This document shows positions 32,971-47,000 of a stretch of 64,000 nt of DNA, in pieces (positions within the stretch are counted from its first letter, which is position 1; each line of letters starts with the position of its first letter). A program made the position numbers and the translations under genes. The notes beneath the pieces were generated by a model. The model saw nothing but the letters and a program-made list of their open reading frames with translations, searched no databases and had not been told where the DNA came from. Source of the DNA: Chamaelirium japonicum (lineage: Eukaryota > Streptophyta > Magnoliopsida > Liliales > Melanthiaceae); the NCBI GenBank assembly GCA_947650365.1, contig OX393552.1, forward strand, positions 24,080,237-24,144,236, in the 5' to 3' direction.

Positions 32971-33625
32971 TACTATGCAATCAAAGTCAGTAGGTGGCCC
33001 CTAATCAGCCAAGGGCCGACTAGGACTAGTCAGCCAAAACTTATTTTAACCCCTCCCCTCTCCCTAAACATATATGATATATGAACTAGCATAAGTGTCA
33101 ATAAGTATATGATATTAGTCGGTCAATAACAATGCATGTCGTCACACTTCACAGCATGAGTATAAATACATCAGTAACATAACACAGTTATATTGGCTTC
33201 ATGCCCATGTTAAAAGACTCAAAACTAAGAATTCATCACAATATTTGTTTGTTGATGTTTAATCTGTGAACAACCCCAATTTTCATTATAGGGTTATATG
33301 GATATCGATAAATAAACAATAATTACTTGTCTATGTTTTTATCTCAAATTCTCATGTCCTCAACAGATGATTATAGGGAAGAGCCATAGTTGCAACTCAA
33401 GACTTCGAGGCAATGCAAAAAAATCCAAACAAAATTACTTGCATAGACTCCTTGCAAAAAAAAAAATTTACTTGTAGAATGCCGCCTGGGGACTAGTCCC
33501 AGTCACTAGTTGGGGACTAGTCGGGATTCCGCCCAACTATGAAAGAATCGAAATTAGTCGGTTGGCGAAATGCCGCCTAGGGATTAGTCGCCTCCAAGTC
33601 CCGATTTTGATAGCATAGTAGTGGT
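32971..33625. mobile_element. TIR element, about 650 bp
   Basis: Left end TACTATGCAATCAAAGTC with GGTGGCCCCTAATC; the complement of the right end reads TACTATGCTATCAAAATC with GGAGGCGACTAATC. Both subterminal zones carry GACTAGTC motifs. No transposase. The duplication is obscured by flanking GTGG repeats. Confidence 0.6.
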
Positions 33626-33653
33626 GGTAGCGGCGGTTGGGTGGTGGTGGTTA

Positions 33654-33658
<5 letters not shown>

Positions 33659-33740
<82 letters not shown>
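33659..33740. repeat. (GA)n microsatellite
   Basis: GA run of about 82 bp with one GATA interruption; it explains the Glu/Arg-repeat frame here. Confidence 0.95.
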
Positions 33741-33743
<3 letters not shown>

Positions 33744-35114
33744 GTGATTATTCGGTTTTAGTAGTCCCATACCGTGGGATACGGTATAACAACCCCCAAT
33801 CGGATTTGTATATCTCATGTACGTGGCTATAATATATTACTGAATTTGTTATACTGAGCCTAAATTATCCCATGAAACACAAGATTAGAATTTCTTTATA
33901 CTTTCCCTAGTCCATATCTTGCATACCAAAGTGTCCCTCATGTTTAAGCAAAGAAGAACAAGCCGAAGACATGTAAATGCGCGTATGTTTGAGCCCAACT
34001 CTAGTAATTAACTAGTTAATTGACACTACATAACCGATACTATAAGATGCTAAGAAATACTAACAAAGTTGTGGGTGAATGTCGGTGGTGTTTTGTCGTG
34101 TAGATTGGTATGTCAGCAGCTTAGACCTCCTCCTCGTCGCCTCCTCTTGTATTCTTGAGAGTTTGAAGTTATAGTGAAATTTTGAAGTGTCTATAGAAGC
34201 TATTACGTTAGGGAAGTTTTAAGTCAATTTGCATTGTCTTTGGAGATGGTATGAGAGTCTATATATACACATGCAAAGGGAGCTACTGATTAACAATGAA
34301 TTATGAATGAAATTTCAAATATTTTCTTCCCTATCTATAAAAGGTGCTGAAGCTTTATTACTTGTGGATTGCATATTCCTTGAACACCCATGGTGTCGAC
34401 TCCTTGGTAAAATTGCATATTTTCTTCTCTCTTTTTCCCTTGTCTCTTAAGTTCTGAAATACTATTTTTTCTAGAATCTCTACTAATTTCTTGGAATTTA
34501 TGCACCCCAAGTTGTCAGATTCCATTCGTTTCTTGCTTAGATTATCTATTAGATCCCTCTAGAAGCCTTAGATTGTCTAGAGATGCCATCAATCCCTTCA
34601 TATTTCTTGATGCCCTCATTGAATTTTGCTTCTAGCAATCACATAAGCCCTCTTAGATCCGTGATCCTAGTAGTACTAAACATTACTAGGACACTTTTTA
34701 GGATCCAATAACCTGTTTCATGATGCCATTTCACTCAGATCCGATACCACTTTGAAATTCCCTAAGTTGCAAAATAAACCTAGAAATGCCTAGTCCTTTC
34801 CGCCAACATCAATTTGGTATTAGAGCTCTATATCTTTGAAGATCAATTTGTTATTAAAGTTCTCACTTTGATTATCTTGCATCATAGGTATAAGCGTGTG
34901 ATTGTTTTTTTATATCGACTGGGCAACAAGTGATCTTAGAACGTTACTGCATTTTCCTTAGTACAAATTTGACCCGATGGAGTTCGAAAAATAGGTAACG
35001 GTTGTGCAATGGTGCAACACCGCATCGGAATATAGAAAGCTGGCATTCACTTTTGCTGAGACTGTACAGTGACATTATTTGCTTCGTGAATTTTGTGTTT
35101 TGCTCACCAACCCA

Positions 35115-36050
35115 TGGTTTGAATTTTCAATTGTTTTAACGGTTTCATATCGGTTTTCGGTCGGAACCGATCCAGATTCCCTTAGTTTCGGACATATATA
35201 GAGTTTCAATTAGGTTATGACCGTTTCGGCCCACTTTCACCTAGTTTTGCTCTAAACTAACCAATTACATCCGAAACTCGACCAATTATCATGTATGAAG
35301 TAGAACAAGACAAATAAGGTATTGATGGAGGTAGTGAATAATCTTTAGAAATGCAATGAATGCAAATGACTCATCCCACATCACATGCATATGAATTATA
35401 AAGTTAGAAAAAACAAACTGGCAACCCACATCACATGCATTTGAATTATGGGCCCATCATCACATGGGGTTTGGTGGAAAATCTTCAGAAAAGCCCCATT
35501 ACATGTGTAACATTTTGACCCCACCATCGACTATGATACATATGCTCATCAATAGCATCGTCCACCATCAGGAGGAGACTTGGGAGATCACCAACAGATT
35601 TATAGAGGGCAACCGGGACAGATGCATCACGATACACCTAATCACACTGACAGGTTGAGTTGGAGCTAGAGTCACACGCCCAACAATGTTGGCTCCAATG
35701 GGACTCATGGAGTGCAACAAAGATAATTACATTTTGCATATGGCATTTGTATATGGTTGAATGTTTGTCGTGCCTAAATTTTCTAACAAACATAATGCAT
35801 ATGACCCTAAATTTTCTATAGGTTTTTTTTTTTGACAAAGATAATTACATTTTCTATAGGTTTTCTTTTTATTAAATTTTTCTAACATTAATTCTTTGTA
35901 TATGGTTGAATGTTTTCTATTCTTTAGGTTTTCTTTTTATTTTTTAAAAATCCAAATCCAAAGCTGCTGAAACTCTGGCCGATACCACCGAAACCGTCTC
36001 CGGGGGTCAGGTCGTAACCGGAACCGAAACTTGAAACTTTGCATCAAACC
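35115..36050. mobile_element. Likely TIR element with GGTTTCGGTT-type ends
   Basis: Left: TTTTAACGGTTTCATATCGG and GGTCGGAACCG. Right, in complement: AAGTTTCAAGTTTCGGTTCC and GACGGTTTCGGTGG. The imperfect inverted ends, rich in CGGTT motifs, resemble hAT-type miniature elements. No clean target duplication seen. Confidence 0.4.
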
Positions 36051-36148
36051 TTTGATCTATGACATGATGTATTTTCACGTCTCATACACATTTAATTTTT
36101 TATGCAAGAGTAAATCTTGTTGAAATCGATTACCATTTTGTTTGGAGT

Positions 36149-36311
36149 AATGCTATATAGCCAACTCGTTTGCCAACTTTTGTTGCCTACTCCACGTGAT
36201 GTGGAGTGCTGGCAGGTCCTTATTGCTGGGAACATTTTGGTGGGGGCCATGGGATGAGCCCTAGGCGGATGCCACGTGAAGTTGGCAAACTAGCTGGCTA
36301 CCTAGCATTTC
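36149..36311. mobile_element. Small foldback MITE, about 163 bp
   Basis: The left arm AATGCTATATAGCCAACTCG, then TTTGCCAACTT, mirrors the right arm (complement AAATGCTAGGTAGCCAGCTA, then GTTTGCCAACTT). Inner arms share CCACGTG. A related TATAGCCAACTTTTGG fragment occurs at 58350. Confidence 0.75.
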
Positions 36312-37345
36312 CCTTTGTTTGAGAAGAAATTAGAACATGAGTGACTGACATCTCGAGAAAAAGCATCATCATCCGAGAGACCCTTTGTTACTTGCCAACT
36401 GTTTCATTCTTGTTTTTCTTTTATGTGACATAGATAATCTAAGTTGACCTAATCATTTGATGTTTCAAATTCACATAGCTGTTAGAGATATATCTTTCTT
36501 CATCATCCATCCTAGTGTTCTTCCATTAAAATGGGTTTGATTTCTGTGTACAACTCTAGTTAATAAGTCTTCACATTAGACCGGTAAGAATTCTCCCGAC
36601 TTACTCTCAGTCTGACACCAAACCTCTAAATTTGGCATCAAGTTTTGTCACATTTGAGATATCTATCTTCTTTTATGAATTTTCAAGTAGCTGTTGTAAC
36701 AGTATAAAGAAACTCATCTCATTATTTATATTTTACCAAGCTTAAAGCAAATGCTATAAAGCCGGATTCTCTTTTCATAGCTAAGCAGTGTTTAAATTTC
36801 CTTTTCATATATTTTTTTTGTGTGTTTTCCATATTTTTGGTATGATCTCTCTATTTGCCCATGCTTAATCATTTGGAAAGATGATTTACGGTATCTCAAA
36901 TGATTACCAATTATGAAATTCCATTAAGTACGATTTCTCCAGTTTCTGTCATCTTCTGTCTCCTTTCCTCTACACACCTCTGTGCCATCTATCTTTCAGT
37001 TAAAAACTATTTACCCGTCCTATGCTATTCTTAATGTAAATAATTTTCCTAGCTGGCAAAAGCATCAAGGTTTACATGCATAAATCTGTGGTCTTGTGTA
37101 TTTTAGTTACATTACAATTTTCTGACTTAGAACATAAAAAAATGTCACTCCACACTATCTTTTAGATAATTCTTCAGATTGGTTGCATGTGATATTATTC
37201 AGCTATTGTATTCTTTTATTTGCAATTTGTATTTTATATAGCTATGGAAACATGGTGTTACTCAATTTCCTTATTCAATTATATGAAGTATATGTTGCAT
37301 AATACTGTTTCCCATACCATCATCTAATTAATGATATACTAACAG

Positions 37346-37458
37346 GAGTCATTTATAAGGAGATCCGTATGCTCTGATTTCCTTTGCATGTCACAAGATG
37401 CCAAAAAGTGTGCGGCAGATATTGTTCAACTACTATTGGGGATTTGTTCCAACAGTTG
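37346..37458 (+). other. Candidate 5' untranslated exon
   Basis: Preceded by AACAG and followed by GTATGC, so acceptor and donor are both present. The composition is exon-like (GAGATCCGTATGC, CACAAGATGCC). No open frame joins the start at 37809. It could be a leader exon of the ankyrin/RCC1 gene; sequence alone cannot confirm it. Confidence 0.3.
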
Positions 37459-37808
37459 GTATGCTAGGATGAAAATGACAATGATGCTTTGACATATTAA
37501 TGTTCTGCAAGAAATGGATATGGATCAGTCCTGATAATGAGACAATTGATGTGTAGTTTAGTCACAATCATAGGTGTTTGTGTCAAGATTACTCTGTAGT
37601 AGTTTGCATGCAAAATTGAATTCTCGATGTCACATGCACAGTGGGATCTGGATTAGGACTTCAGGCAGTAACAAAGAGTAGAAAACATGCAATCTATATG
37701 ATTTCGAGAGTTTAGAATAGATGAAATTCTAGAACTGAAGTGGCACCTCAAAGAATTGATTTTTGTCGCTACAAACACAGTAGCAAAATAGTATCATCTT
37801 AGACATTC

Positions 37809-38078
37809 ATGGAGAGTTTGATACCGTCATCACGCTCAGTAAAGCAGACGACCACCCGCAAAATTTCTTCAAGCAGTTCTACCACAGATTTATGGTATGT
37901 TTCACGACAAGGGTCTCTTGCTGAACTAGATTCAGCTCTGTTGTTACTCAAGAAGAATGGTGGAAATATTGATTCAAGGAATGCATTTGGCCTTACTCCT
38001 CTTCACATTGCGACATGGAGGAATCATGTGCCTATTGTGAAGAGGCTACTTGCTGCTGGTGCTGATCCCAATGCAAGG
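37809..38078 (+). CDS. Coding exon 1 (residues 1-90)
   Basis: Begins at the start codon (MESLIPSSRS). A Ser/Thr-rich lead leads into DLWYVSRQGSLAELDSALLL and the first ankyrin repeat, ending at GADPNAR. Donor AGG|GTGTGT, phase 0. An acceptor-like TTAG lies 6 bp before the ATG, so the leader is probably spliced. Confidence 0.9.
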
Positions 38079-41000
38079 GTGTGTTATTTTTGTCTCCTTT
38101 TGTAATTCCTTTTTTTTATTGTCATTGCATCTACATTCTTTCTTTGGTGCATATCATGGTGATGTTCATGGTCCTTGGAGTACCGTCTTAAATGATAGCT
38201 CACATGTCGCCACACGAAGCACAACTCCGCTGAACAGATGCCCAGTCCGGCAGTCCGTGTTCCTTGCACGTGTCTGTGGGAGTGCGATTCACTTGCTCCT
38301 CTGCTAAAATAGCTAACTTGGCTCAGTTCTAATTCGAGCAGATCTCAAATCTTTGTATAAGAAATGTAGATAACTTCCAAATGAAAAAGGAAATGTAAAA
38401 TCTCGCCCGATGCTGGCATTACAAGTGGTTATGTTTGGTTGAAAAAGAAGTGCACTACTGATTTTTGAAGAGCTATATTTCTCAATTCTCTAGAGTATTT
38501 TTTCAGGATGGAGAGTCGGGATGGAGCAGCCTGCACAGGGCCCTCCATTTTGGTCATCTTGCTGTGGCAAGTGTTCTACTGCAATCTGGTGCATCGCTCA
38601 CCTCGGAAGACTCTAAATGTCGTACCCCTGTTGATCTTCTTTCTGGGCCTGTGTTACAGGTTGTTGGAAATGCACTTGATTCAGGTAGTGCATTTTTTCC
38701 ATTCTCTGAGAGTTTGATCTTACATGCCTTGAGAATATTTGATGTAGCATGCTGCTGTTTCATATGGTATTTTTTTTACATTCCTCTATTTTGTAAACTT
38801 TACAGTGTTCAGCTCACTGAAATATAATTTGGATTATAGGATATGGTTTTGCATTTATCAAGTCCAGTGAGCATTTTTGATAGTTGATTGTACTCTTTAT
38901 GTTTAGCAGTGGTGTTGTTTTGTTGTGTTGTCTATGGAATTTTTCTAACGGTTTCTAATCTCACTTTATGCAAGTTGTTTAATAAAATCTCATTATAAAT
39001 GGTTGCTTATTAATATTTGTGATATTTAGTTGCAACGGAAGTCTATAGTTGGGGAAGTGGTACAAACTATCAACTGGGAACTGGCAATGCACACATACAG
39101 AAATCTCCATGTAAAGTTGATGCTCTTCAGGGATCTTATATTAAGAAAATTGCTGCCTCAAAGTTTCATAGTGTAGCAGTTGGTTCTAATGGAGAACTTT
39201 ACACTTGGGGATTTGGAAGAGGGGGTCGCCTTGGACACCCAGATTTTGATATCCACAGGTATTTGGATGTTCTGCATTCTACTCTGTTGTGGATTTATTT
39301 TCTTATATGCAAATACTTAAAATTCTATAGGATAATGACCAATTTTAAGTTTATTTTGAATATCTTCTTCATGGAGTCTCTTTGTACATAGTCTTTTCTT
39401 TGGCTGCATGCTCTTTAGGTATCTGAGAATTCATCCTACTAATACATATATAGTAAAAGTTCATATTGTACTTGAAGAAATCTAATATGTTATAGCAAAT
39501 AATTGTACTTGATAGCTGCCTAATCTTTGTGCTCCTCGATTTACTGTTATAGAGATAATGAGTACTGTAGCACCATGTGAAAAGTTACTGCAAGTATATG
39601 GATATTGAACACTTGTGGATCTATGTTCCAACGTGTTTATAATTTATTAAGTTCTTGACATAATAGATCTTAAGTCTTCACTTAAAAAAAGCTGTTTCCC
39701 TTGGGAAGAGGGGGGGGGGGGGGGGTGGCAGTGTTACCTTAGCCAAGTATTCGTGTCCAAGAAAGCAAGAACACAGTATATTATCTTTCCATTTCAAAGG
39801 CCCTTGCTGGTAGTGGCGAAACTGGAACATATTGAAGGTGATTCACTTTGGAGGGGTGGGAAAGGAATTCATCGTTTTAACTGGAATTCATCTTTTTAAC
39901 TGGAATACTACTATTTATCAACATACGGTGCAAGTGTTTGCCTAATTATTTGTGGAGGCTAGAGTGTAAGTCGGTAGGAAGAGAGATATGGTTTTTGGAA
40001 TGTGTATTATGAAGATGAGATACTACAGGGTTAGAGATGATGCCAATGGAGATTGATTGATTCTTCTTAGAGATCTGAATACATTACCATGGTGAACTAA
40101 TGCTTACCTTGGTATGAGATTGGTAGTACTATTAGGGAATTCTGTCAACTTTACCTATCAATCTAGCTCTGTTTAAGCTTCTGTACTGTACCAATAAATT
40201 CTCTTCTTGATAACTGATATCTTACCTTCTTTCAAATGCCCTATGAAACTGCTTGCGGAATCCAAATCTCTGTCACCAAATGGAATTTATGGTGGTACAA
40301 CGGAATTCACCTGGCATCCCTATATGTGTTGATGACCATGCACTTCATCTTTATGATATTATGTGAATCCAAAAGTTTCTAGGCATCCTATAATGGGTTA
40401 TAAGGTAAGTTATTGTTTCCTCATCCTATTTGCATATAATTTACCTTGATGCTTGGATGTCAATTTCTAGGTGCACCTTTGCAAATAATAAAAGAAAAGA
40501 TCTCTAAACCAGGCAGGTACTAAATATATGTATTAGGTTTAAGAAGTTTGTACCATAACCATCAAGCCATGTCCCATCTACTCGGGGTCGGCTTTATGAA
40601 TCCTTTCATCATTCATTTCTATTTAGGGCTATAGCTGCTGTTAATGAAAGTTTTTCCATGTATTTTCTAACCATTTCCATCAATGTTATTCTAGGACTTC
40701 CCCTCCTCCTTGGAACTTCTACACTAATATGGGACCCTCTCCTTATCGGGGCTGCTTTCTACTCTACTTTACTAGCAAGCTATAGATCCACATTGGGCTG
40801 TAGGCTTTTGCCACACATTTAGGTCTCTTGGTAGTTGGTTCAATGCAAGCATTGAGGTCCACATTGGGTCAATTTATTATTGTGGTGACTAAAATGCAAT
40901 GACTGATGGCAGTTCGTCTAAGTTTCAGAGAATATAGGTTTCCTACTATTAGTTTGTTTTAGCTAGTAATGAGTGTTTATAGTTACTTGGACGATGAAAT

Positions 41001-44000
41001 AGTGAATCCGAGTAGAAGTAATAAGTTTCAGCCATCACTAATTTGATTACCAGAATTAAGGTTCCTAGTGTTTTACTGGTCTTCTATGCTCTTTTTAATT
41101 ATATGGTTATCGTGGAAATGACTCTATAGCTATATCGGTGGTGGTTGGCAAGCTGACCTGTGATTGCTTGCAGTGGCCAATCTGCGGTTATTACTCCTCG
41201 CAAGGTGACTTTGGGCTTGGGATCTCGTCGAGTTAAGGCTATTGCAGCAGCCAAACATCACACAATTATTGCGACTGAGAGTGGGGAGGTTTTTACTTGG
41301 GGATCAAATAGAGGTCGTTATCTGTACTCTTGCTTCATTTTGCTAATGTTTATTTCGTAAATTTCTATTTCTACCACTTATTATGGCTTATGAGCTTGGA
41401 TTTGTTGGGGTTCTTGAATTGAAATATCAGTGATCCATTTCTTCCCTTGATGTTTCTGCGTAATTCCAAAGCGACACTATGCTTACCTAAACTTTCTCTT
41501 TGAATTGTCTAGAGTTGAAAGAAATTATATAAAACAAAAGAGTTTCTCTATTATTCCTTCGCAGAGATGAAGCTTCGAACAAAAAAAAAACTAACTGTAG
41601 GTTTTTTTGGTATGTATAAGGAAAAAGAGATATCTTTTTCTCTTTTGGGTTGCAGGGGAAGCATGGAAAATAAGTGTTTTAAGGAGCTACGGAGAAATGG
41701 GTTTGAGAAGGCTTTGGAATGCAAACCCTAAGAAAAGAAAAGAAAGTAAGAAATAATGAATGAGGAGATGCCTTAATCCTATATCATAAAGAACCAATTA
41801 GCGAAAGTAGAAATGCGAAGTCATTCATTTAGAAACTGGAAAAATCACAAGGACAGTAAAATCTCATTTGAGTTGCTGTACTGGATTTAATATCGCAGGT
41901 GCAATGGGATCATTTTGGAAGTCAATATGGAGCTTCATCGGTATCTTTCCTTTATTTCGATGTGATCATAGAATTTATATTCTCACTGTTTAAATTTAAT
42001 TGTGGATTTTAAAAGTCTACAACATGTAATGGAGGGCTAAGATTTAGAAGTATATAGGTCAGATTGGAGGGCTGGGATGCATTCGACTTAAGTATGGTTA
42101 CCATGTTAGCACTTAATTAAAGGGGGGATGGCAACTTGTTCTGGGCCTCAAACGGACCGTGAAAAAGATAAAGATCCTGTGTGGGCTCTTTTCATGCGAG
42201 AAGACTTTATTCTTATCCTCATGGGTATCTTCATGTCCCCGTGTATTCTCACTTCTATTTTACTTGATGATGTGGCATGGGAAGCGTTTTGAGAAATTGT
42301 GTTTGGTTTTCTTATTATAAGGAGAACTGTTTGTTAATCACCATTGAAGAATCCTAATGAAAAGTCGGTTGTATAGAGTGGTATGTGTACCTTAATCTTT
42401 TTGTCCCCCCCTTTTCTTAGCTTCTTTCTTGTCTTTTGTAGATCTTTTTCTTCTTGCTCCTCAACCATAGTGTTAAATTGTTTTCTATTCTTGTTTTGCA
42501 TCCTATCTTTTTTTCTCTATACCAACATCGTTGCCTCCTCCTCCACTAGGACTTGTAGCCTTGGAGGTGAGAAATGGATGAGAGGGAAAGAGAAAGAGCT
42601 TTGATCTTGAAGAAAAGAGAGATTTTACCCTTTGAGAGAATGCTGGGGGAGAGACTACAAGGGAGTAAGCAATTATGTGAGGTGAAAACCGTGAAATAGG
42701 GGGGGAGGGCTATATATAGGGTAGAAGAGGTGGATAAAATATTTTTTAGAAAACTAGTGTTTCAGCCGCACAAATAATTGAACAGCCTCACAATAAACTA
42801 TGTGACCACGAACACACATCCCCAAAGGCTGTAAAACTAGTCGTTGGATGGGTCCGCACAACCACATTGTGGGGTCGCATGTAGTCTTATGCGACCACAC
42901 AATTCCAACGACTATAAAACTAGCCGTTGTTCAATGTGCGGTCCCATATTGTGTGTGCGACCGCACATGCACCTATACGCATGTGCCATGTTCAAATAAC
43001 CCAAATATTGTTGTACTTTCGAATATGCTACCGCACAATTGCATATGCGGTCGCAATGGCACTTAACAACAATGTTTATGTTAACAATCTCATTTGAGCA
43101 GGAGTATGAGGACATGCCTGTTGATGAAGGGTGCCATGAGAGAAGATAATGTCACAAATTTTGGAGGAGAGATGTTCACGACCACCATTAGAACTAAAAT
43201 TCTGATGTGTTCTCGAACGGGATATGAACCATGGCAACAAAATCGTGTGATATATCCGATAAGCATAACATCTCTCAAATGTCCGTGTGGACGACAAAAA
43301 GAGCACTATTGCTTATTGGCAGCTCCATGAGACTTAATATACTATTGCTGGGAGGGGATGTGACTGCAAGTACTATGTCAGAAGTAGGAGCTTGATGTGT
43401 ATCCAACATCCTCAGTCGAGGCTCTTCCAAAATCAGCTATGCCAGTGTAGTGTTAAGTCAGGACACTCAATTCCGATGAAGAAGTTGTCCTTGTAGTGGC
43501 GGAAACTCCAACAAAGAAGCAGTAGAAGATATAGTTGCTGACAATCATGATAACACTAATCTGCCTCCACGGTAGAAGGATGGTACTCAGGCTCCATAGT
43601 AGCCTAAGGGGTTGACACACAAGCACCTAGAGGGGGGTGAATAGGTGAACGATGGATTTACACCTAATTAAAAATTTAGCTCTAATGGATTTTACCATAT
43701 CATGCCCTTGCGAGTTTCTAGCATATAATCCCTAGAAAGCTCTCAAGTGTTTAAACTTTAAAGCATTCAGAGATAATCAATCACAATCAACACATGATAT
43801 TTTTTAGGTGGTTCAGGAAATTCCCTTTGTCCACCCCTAGTCTTGCTAGGATAATGCTCTGTTTGCGACAGGAGGTTAAAAGACTCGGCTTACCCACCAT
43901 GTTTGATTGTCTAGCCTCGTGTAGCCTTGCTTAGCGGCTCCGATCTTTCTGACCGGTCGTTTGCTCATCTTCATACTCATGCCCATGACCTAACGCCTCG

Positions 44001-47000
44001 AGTCACTCCCGTCTTCTCTTCGCAAAGAACGACTCTGGTAGTATCGCCTCAATACAATCATTACAATCCGACACTCGATATGGATGCCAGTGTGCCACAA
44101 ACCTGTTGGTTTGATCTCTCGCTCAGCCAAACACACCCTCGAGTATCAAGGAAGGTGAGGTCCAGACTGCCTCTTTATACGATTTGGACCGCAGGTGAGG
44201 AGATACGGACTATATACCAGGCGAATGGTCTCCCTTTTCCAACGGTTACAAGAATTTGAAGCCATTCTCTAAGGGGTTCCCCAACGTAACTTGAAGTATA
44301 GAAATCACGATAAAATGTCATTGATAAAAACATATGATTGTGCTTTCGATGCAATCATGCAAGTGTAATGGTTGTACCAGGTCAAACATTACACATGTGC
44401 TAGCCCTAATGCATAAATGCAACTAATGCATTATGGGCTATTTAAAGCCAACAAGTCCTCTACCTTTGTCTGCCCGTTCTTTTGGTGAGAAATGCTTTGC
44501 TAAGGTAATTTAATTGCCTGTGACATCTAATGCTCGCGGCATTTGATGTCTCTAGAAATTAAGTTGCCCTTGTTCTTTTGTAGTTGGTAAAAGTAAAACG
44601 ACTAAATTTTTCTGTGACATCTATTTTCGGTGTTCTTTGTGGCTTGGGACATTTCAGGCTGGGGCAATTAGGGCGATTGGACGATCAAGATCTCCAAGGG
44701 ATGAAGCCCTGTATAAGCGATCTGGATCTTAAGAGACGAAGAGTGGGCGACATCGTATATTGGGTTTTGGGAAGGGAATTCCGAAAATAAATGTCCCATG
44801 GGTCATGAGTGGTGGGCAATCGATGTCGACCAATATTGGTGGGACTCCAATGTGCCACCAAAGTAGGAAAAAAGGAATCTTGAAAATCGGCTTACTTGGG
44901 TTATTAGACAATAGAACATGCAACAAAGTAAGATTCCCCGGGTAAACCAATGTCCAACCTATTTTACCCGCCAAAAGAACGGACCCTAAACCCTAATGAA
45001 TGTTTTGATGAGCACGAAGAAGCTTAATATGTGATCTTTTGTCTCTTTCTATAAAATGTCCATCTTGGACTTTTTTTTTGACACTCTAGGAATAGGACTC
45101 AAGATCCTACTTGCAACTCAATACTTACATTAATTTGTCTAAGTTGATCAATAGCCAAGTTGTGCCAAAACACACTAAACGGCTCTAATGCACTAACACA
45201 TGTATCGTACGGTCACCTTGATAAGTCAAAAGAGAATTAGATAGAAGGTGATACTCACGAGCTTCACTAGACTACACAAAAAGTCACGCATGTTTGTCGA
45301 GGTGTCTATAAAAGTCCGAGATAAAGACAGAAGGCTGGTACAACAAACCCAACAATGTAAGAGCGATTTGGTCAATCTACATGCTGCCACTTATTAATTC
45401 CTCCATCTGTAGAAGTTGTGTCACTAATCATATGAATCCTCTATCAAAATCACCTGAGTGGAAGAGGAGTGGTATAGGATCCATCCCATCTATATGGCCC
45501 ACGAGTCATGACTCTCAAAATGAGTGCGAATGGTAATCGACCCTGCCACATTATTGGTAGCATCAATAAGTTGTCATGGGTAACCGATTGTGATGCAATG
45601 AAGTTGCTATGGTGATTTTAATCGACTAGGGAGAAGTCCTAAAATTTCACTTGAATCTAACGAGCCATGAATCTCAACAACATAGAATGATCCATAACGG
45701 TCACTATGAGGGATCCATGGAATTTCAATCCACAATCACTACACCGGTACATGCACGCCACCGAATCATATCGCGCTTCAAATCCGCTTTTTAACAAGCA
45801 TCTAAGTGCGAGCAATCTGATGGAAACCTTTGATCAATCTGATGGAGGAAAGACAATGAACTAGAATACACTGGGGATGAGTACGAGTGGCACTGCTCTG
45901 GATCATGCACAAAACACACGGGATGGGACGAACGCTAAGTCGTGAGAAAGCTGAGTGTCGACAGGAAGAATCCCTTAAGAGACGAACGCTGGATTGCGGA
46001 ATTGACTGTCTGAACTCAGATTGCATCAACAAGCTAAATTGCGTGACTGAATTGCTAAAGGAACGGACGGATGTGACTCCTTTATTACAGGATGTGCAGG
46101 CTGTCGTGGTTCATGTTCACGCTCGGATTAGAGGTGGATGTGACTACTCTATTACGGGTTCCGTAGGTGAGTGTGCTGCATCGGGAGACAAACAAAGAGA
46201 CAAACAGAGGGACAAACGCAAGGGGTGTGATATGAAAAGGTGTTTAGCGGTTAACAGTTTTTTTCCCCTCTCTCACACCCCTCGGTTTGGTTGATCTCTC
46301 TACAATGGCTGTGCAAGCTGTCGTTGTTCATGTCTCCCGATGCAGCACACTCACTTAAGGAACTGTCGAGGTGAAATCTTTGCCTCTATTTAGCCGTCAA
46401 AGGCGGCCACAGTGGCGGTCGAAGGCGGCCGTCCGAGTGCCGACAGACACGGGCATTTACTAGTAAAAGAATATACATCAAACTATATACAGTTCTAACA
46501 TTTTAAAAGGGGATTTCCTGATATGTATAATTGGTCCCTTCTAAACGTGACTTCACATGCTTGTTGGCATCAGACAAACTGATTTATTTATTTTAATGAA
46601 ACACCTTTAGCTTTCAAGCACGACACCATCATTAGCGGCTTGATCAGTAAGTCAAGGAGATGAAGAGTTGGAGCCCATTTCATAAAAAGCCTTTGCAGGA
46701 ATAGCAACAGATGTAACAACCTATAGATCCTTTTCATATATTTATCGTTATCTAAAATCATATTTACTTTCCTTGTGATTTTTCCTACTCCTAAATTTCT
46801 GACTTCTTATTTTTCTTTTACTAATTTACCCTTTTATACTGTAGGATGAGAAGATCATCTCATATTCTTTATTTTGCATTTCATGGCCTTCTTGAATACA
46901 TTTCTCTCTAGCTTCCTATTTTCCCCACCTAAGAAAGGTAGAGGGAAAACATGTCTCTTTTCCTCTAAATGCCCACAAATGCATAAACTCTTACTGGTTT

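Larger units (their letters stand above)
31251..37345 (+). other. Putative first intron or upstream region with scattered repeats
   Basis: Six kilobases without a coding sequence I can support. It holds an imperfect GGTGGT/GATGGT-rich stretch (32780-32960), a likely TIR element (32971-33625), a long GA microsatellite (33659-33740) and MITE candidates at 35115-36050 and 36149-36311. The rest is ordinary AT-leaning sequence. If the leader at 30.7 kb is right, this is an intron. Confidence 0.4.
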
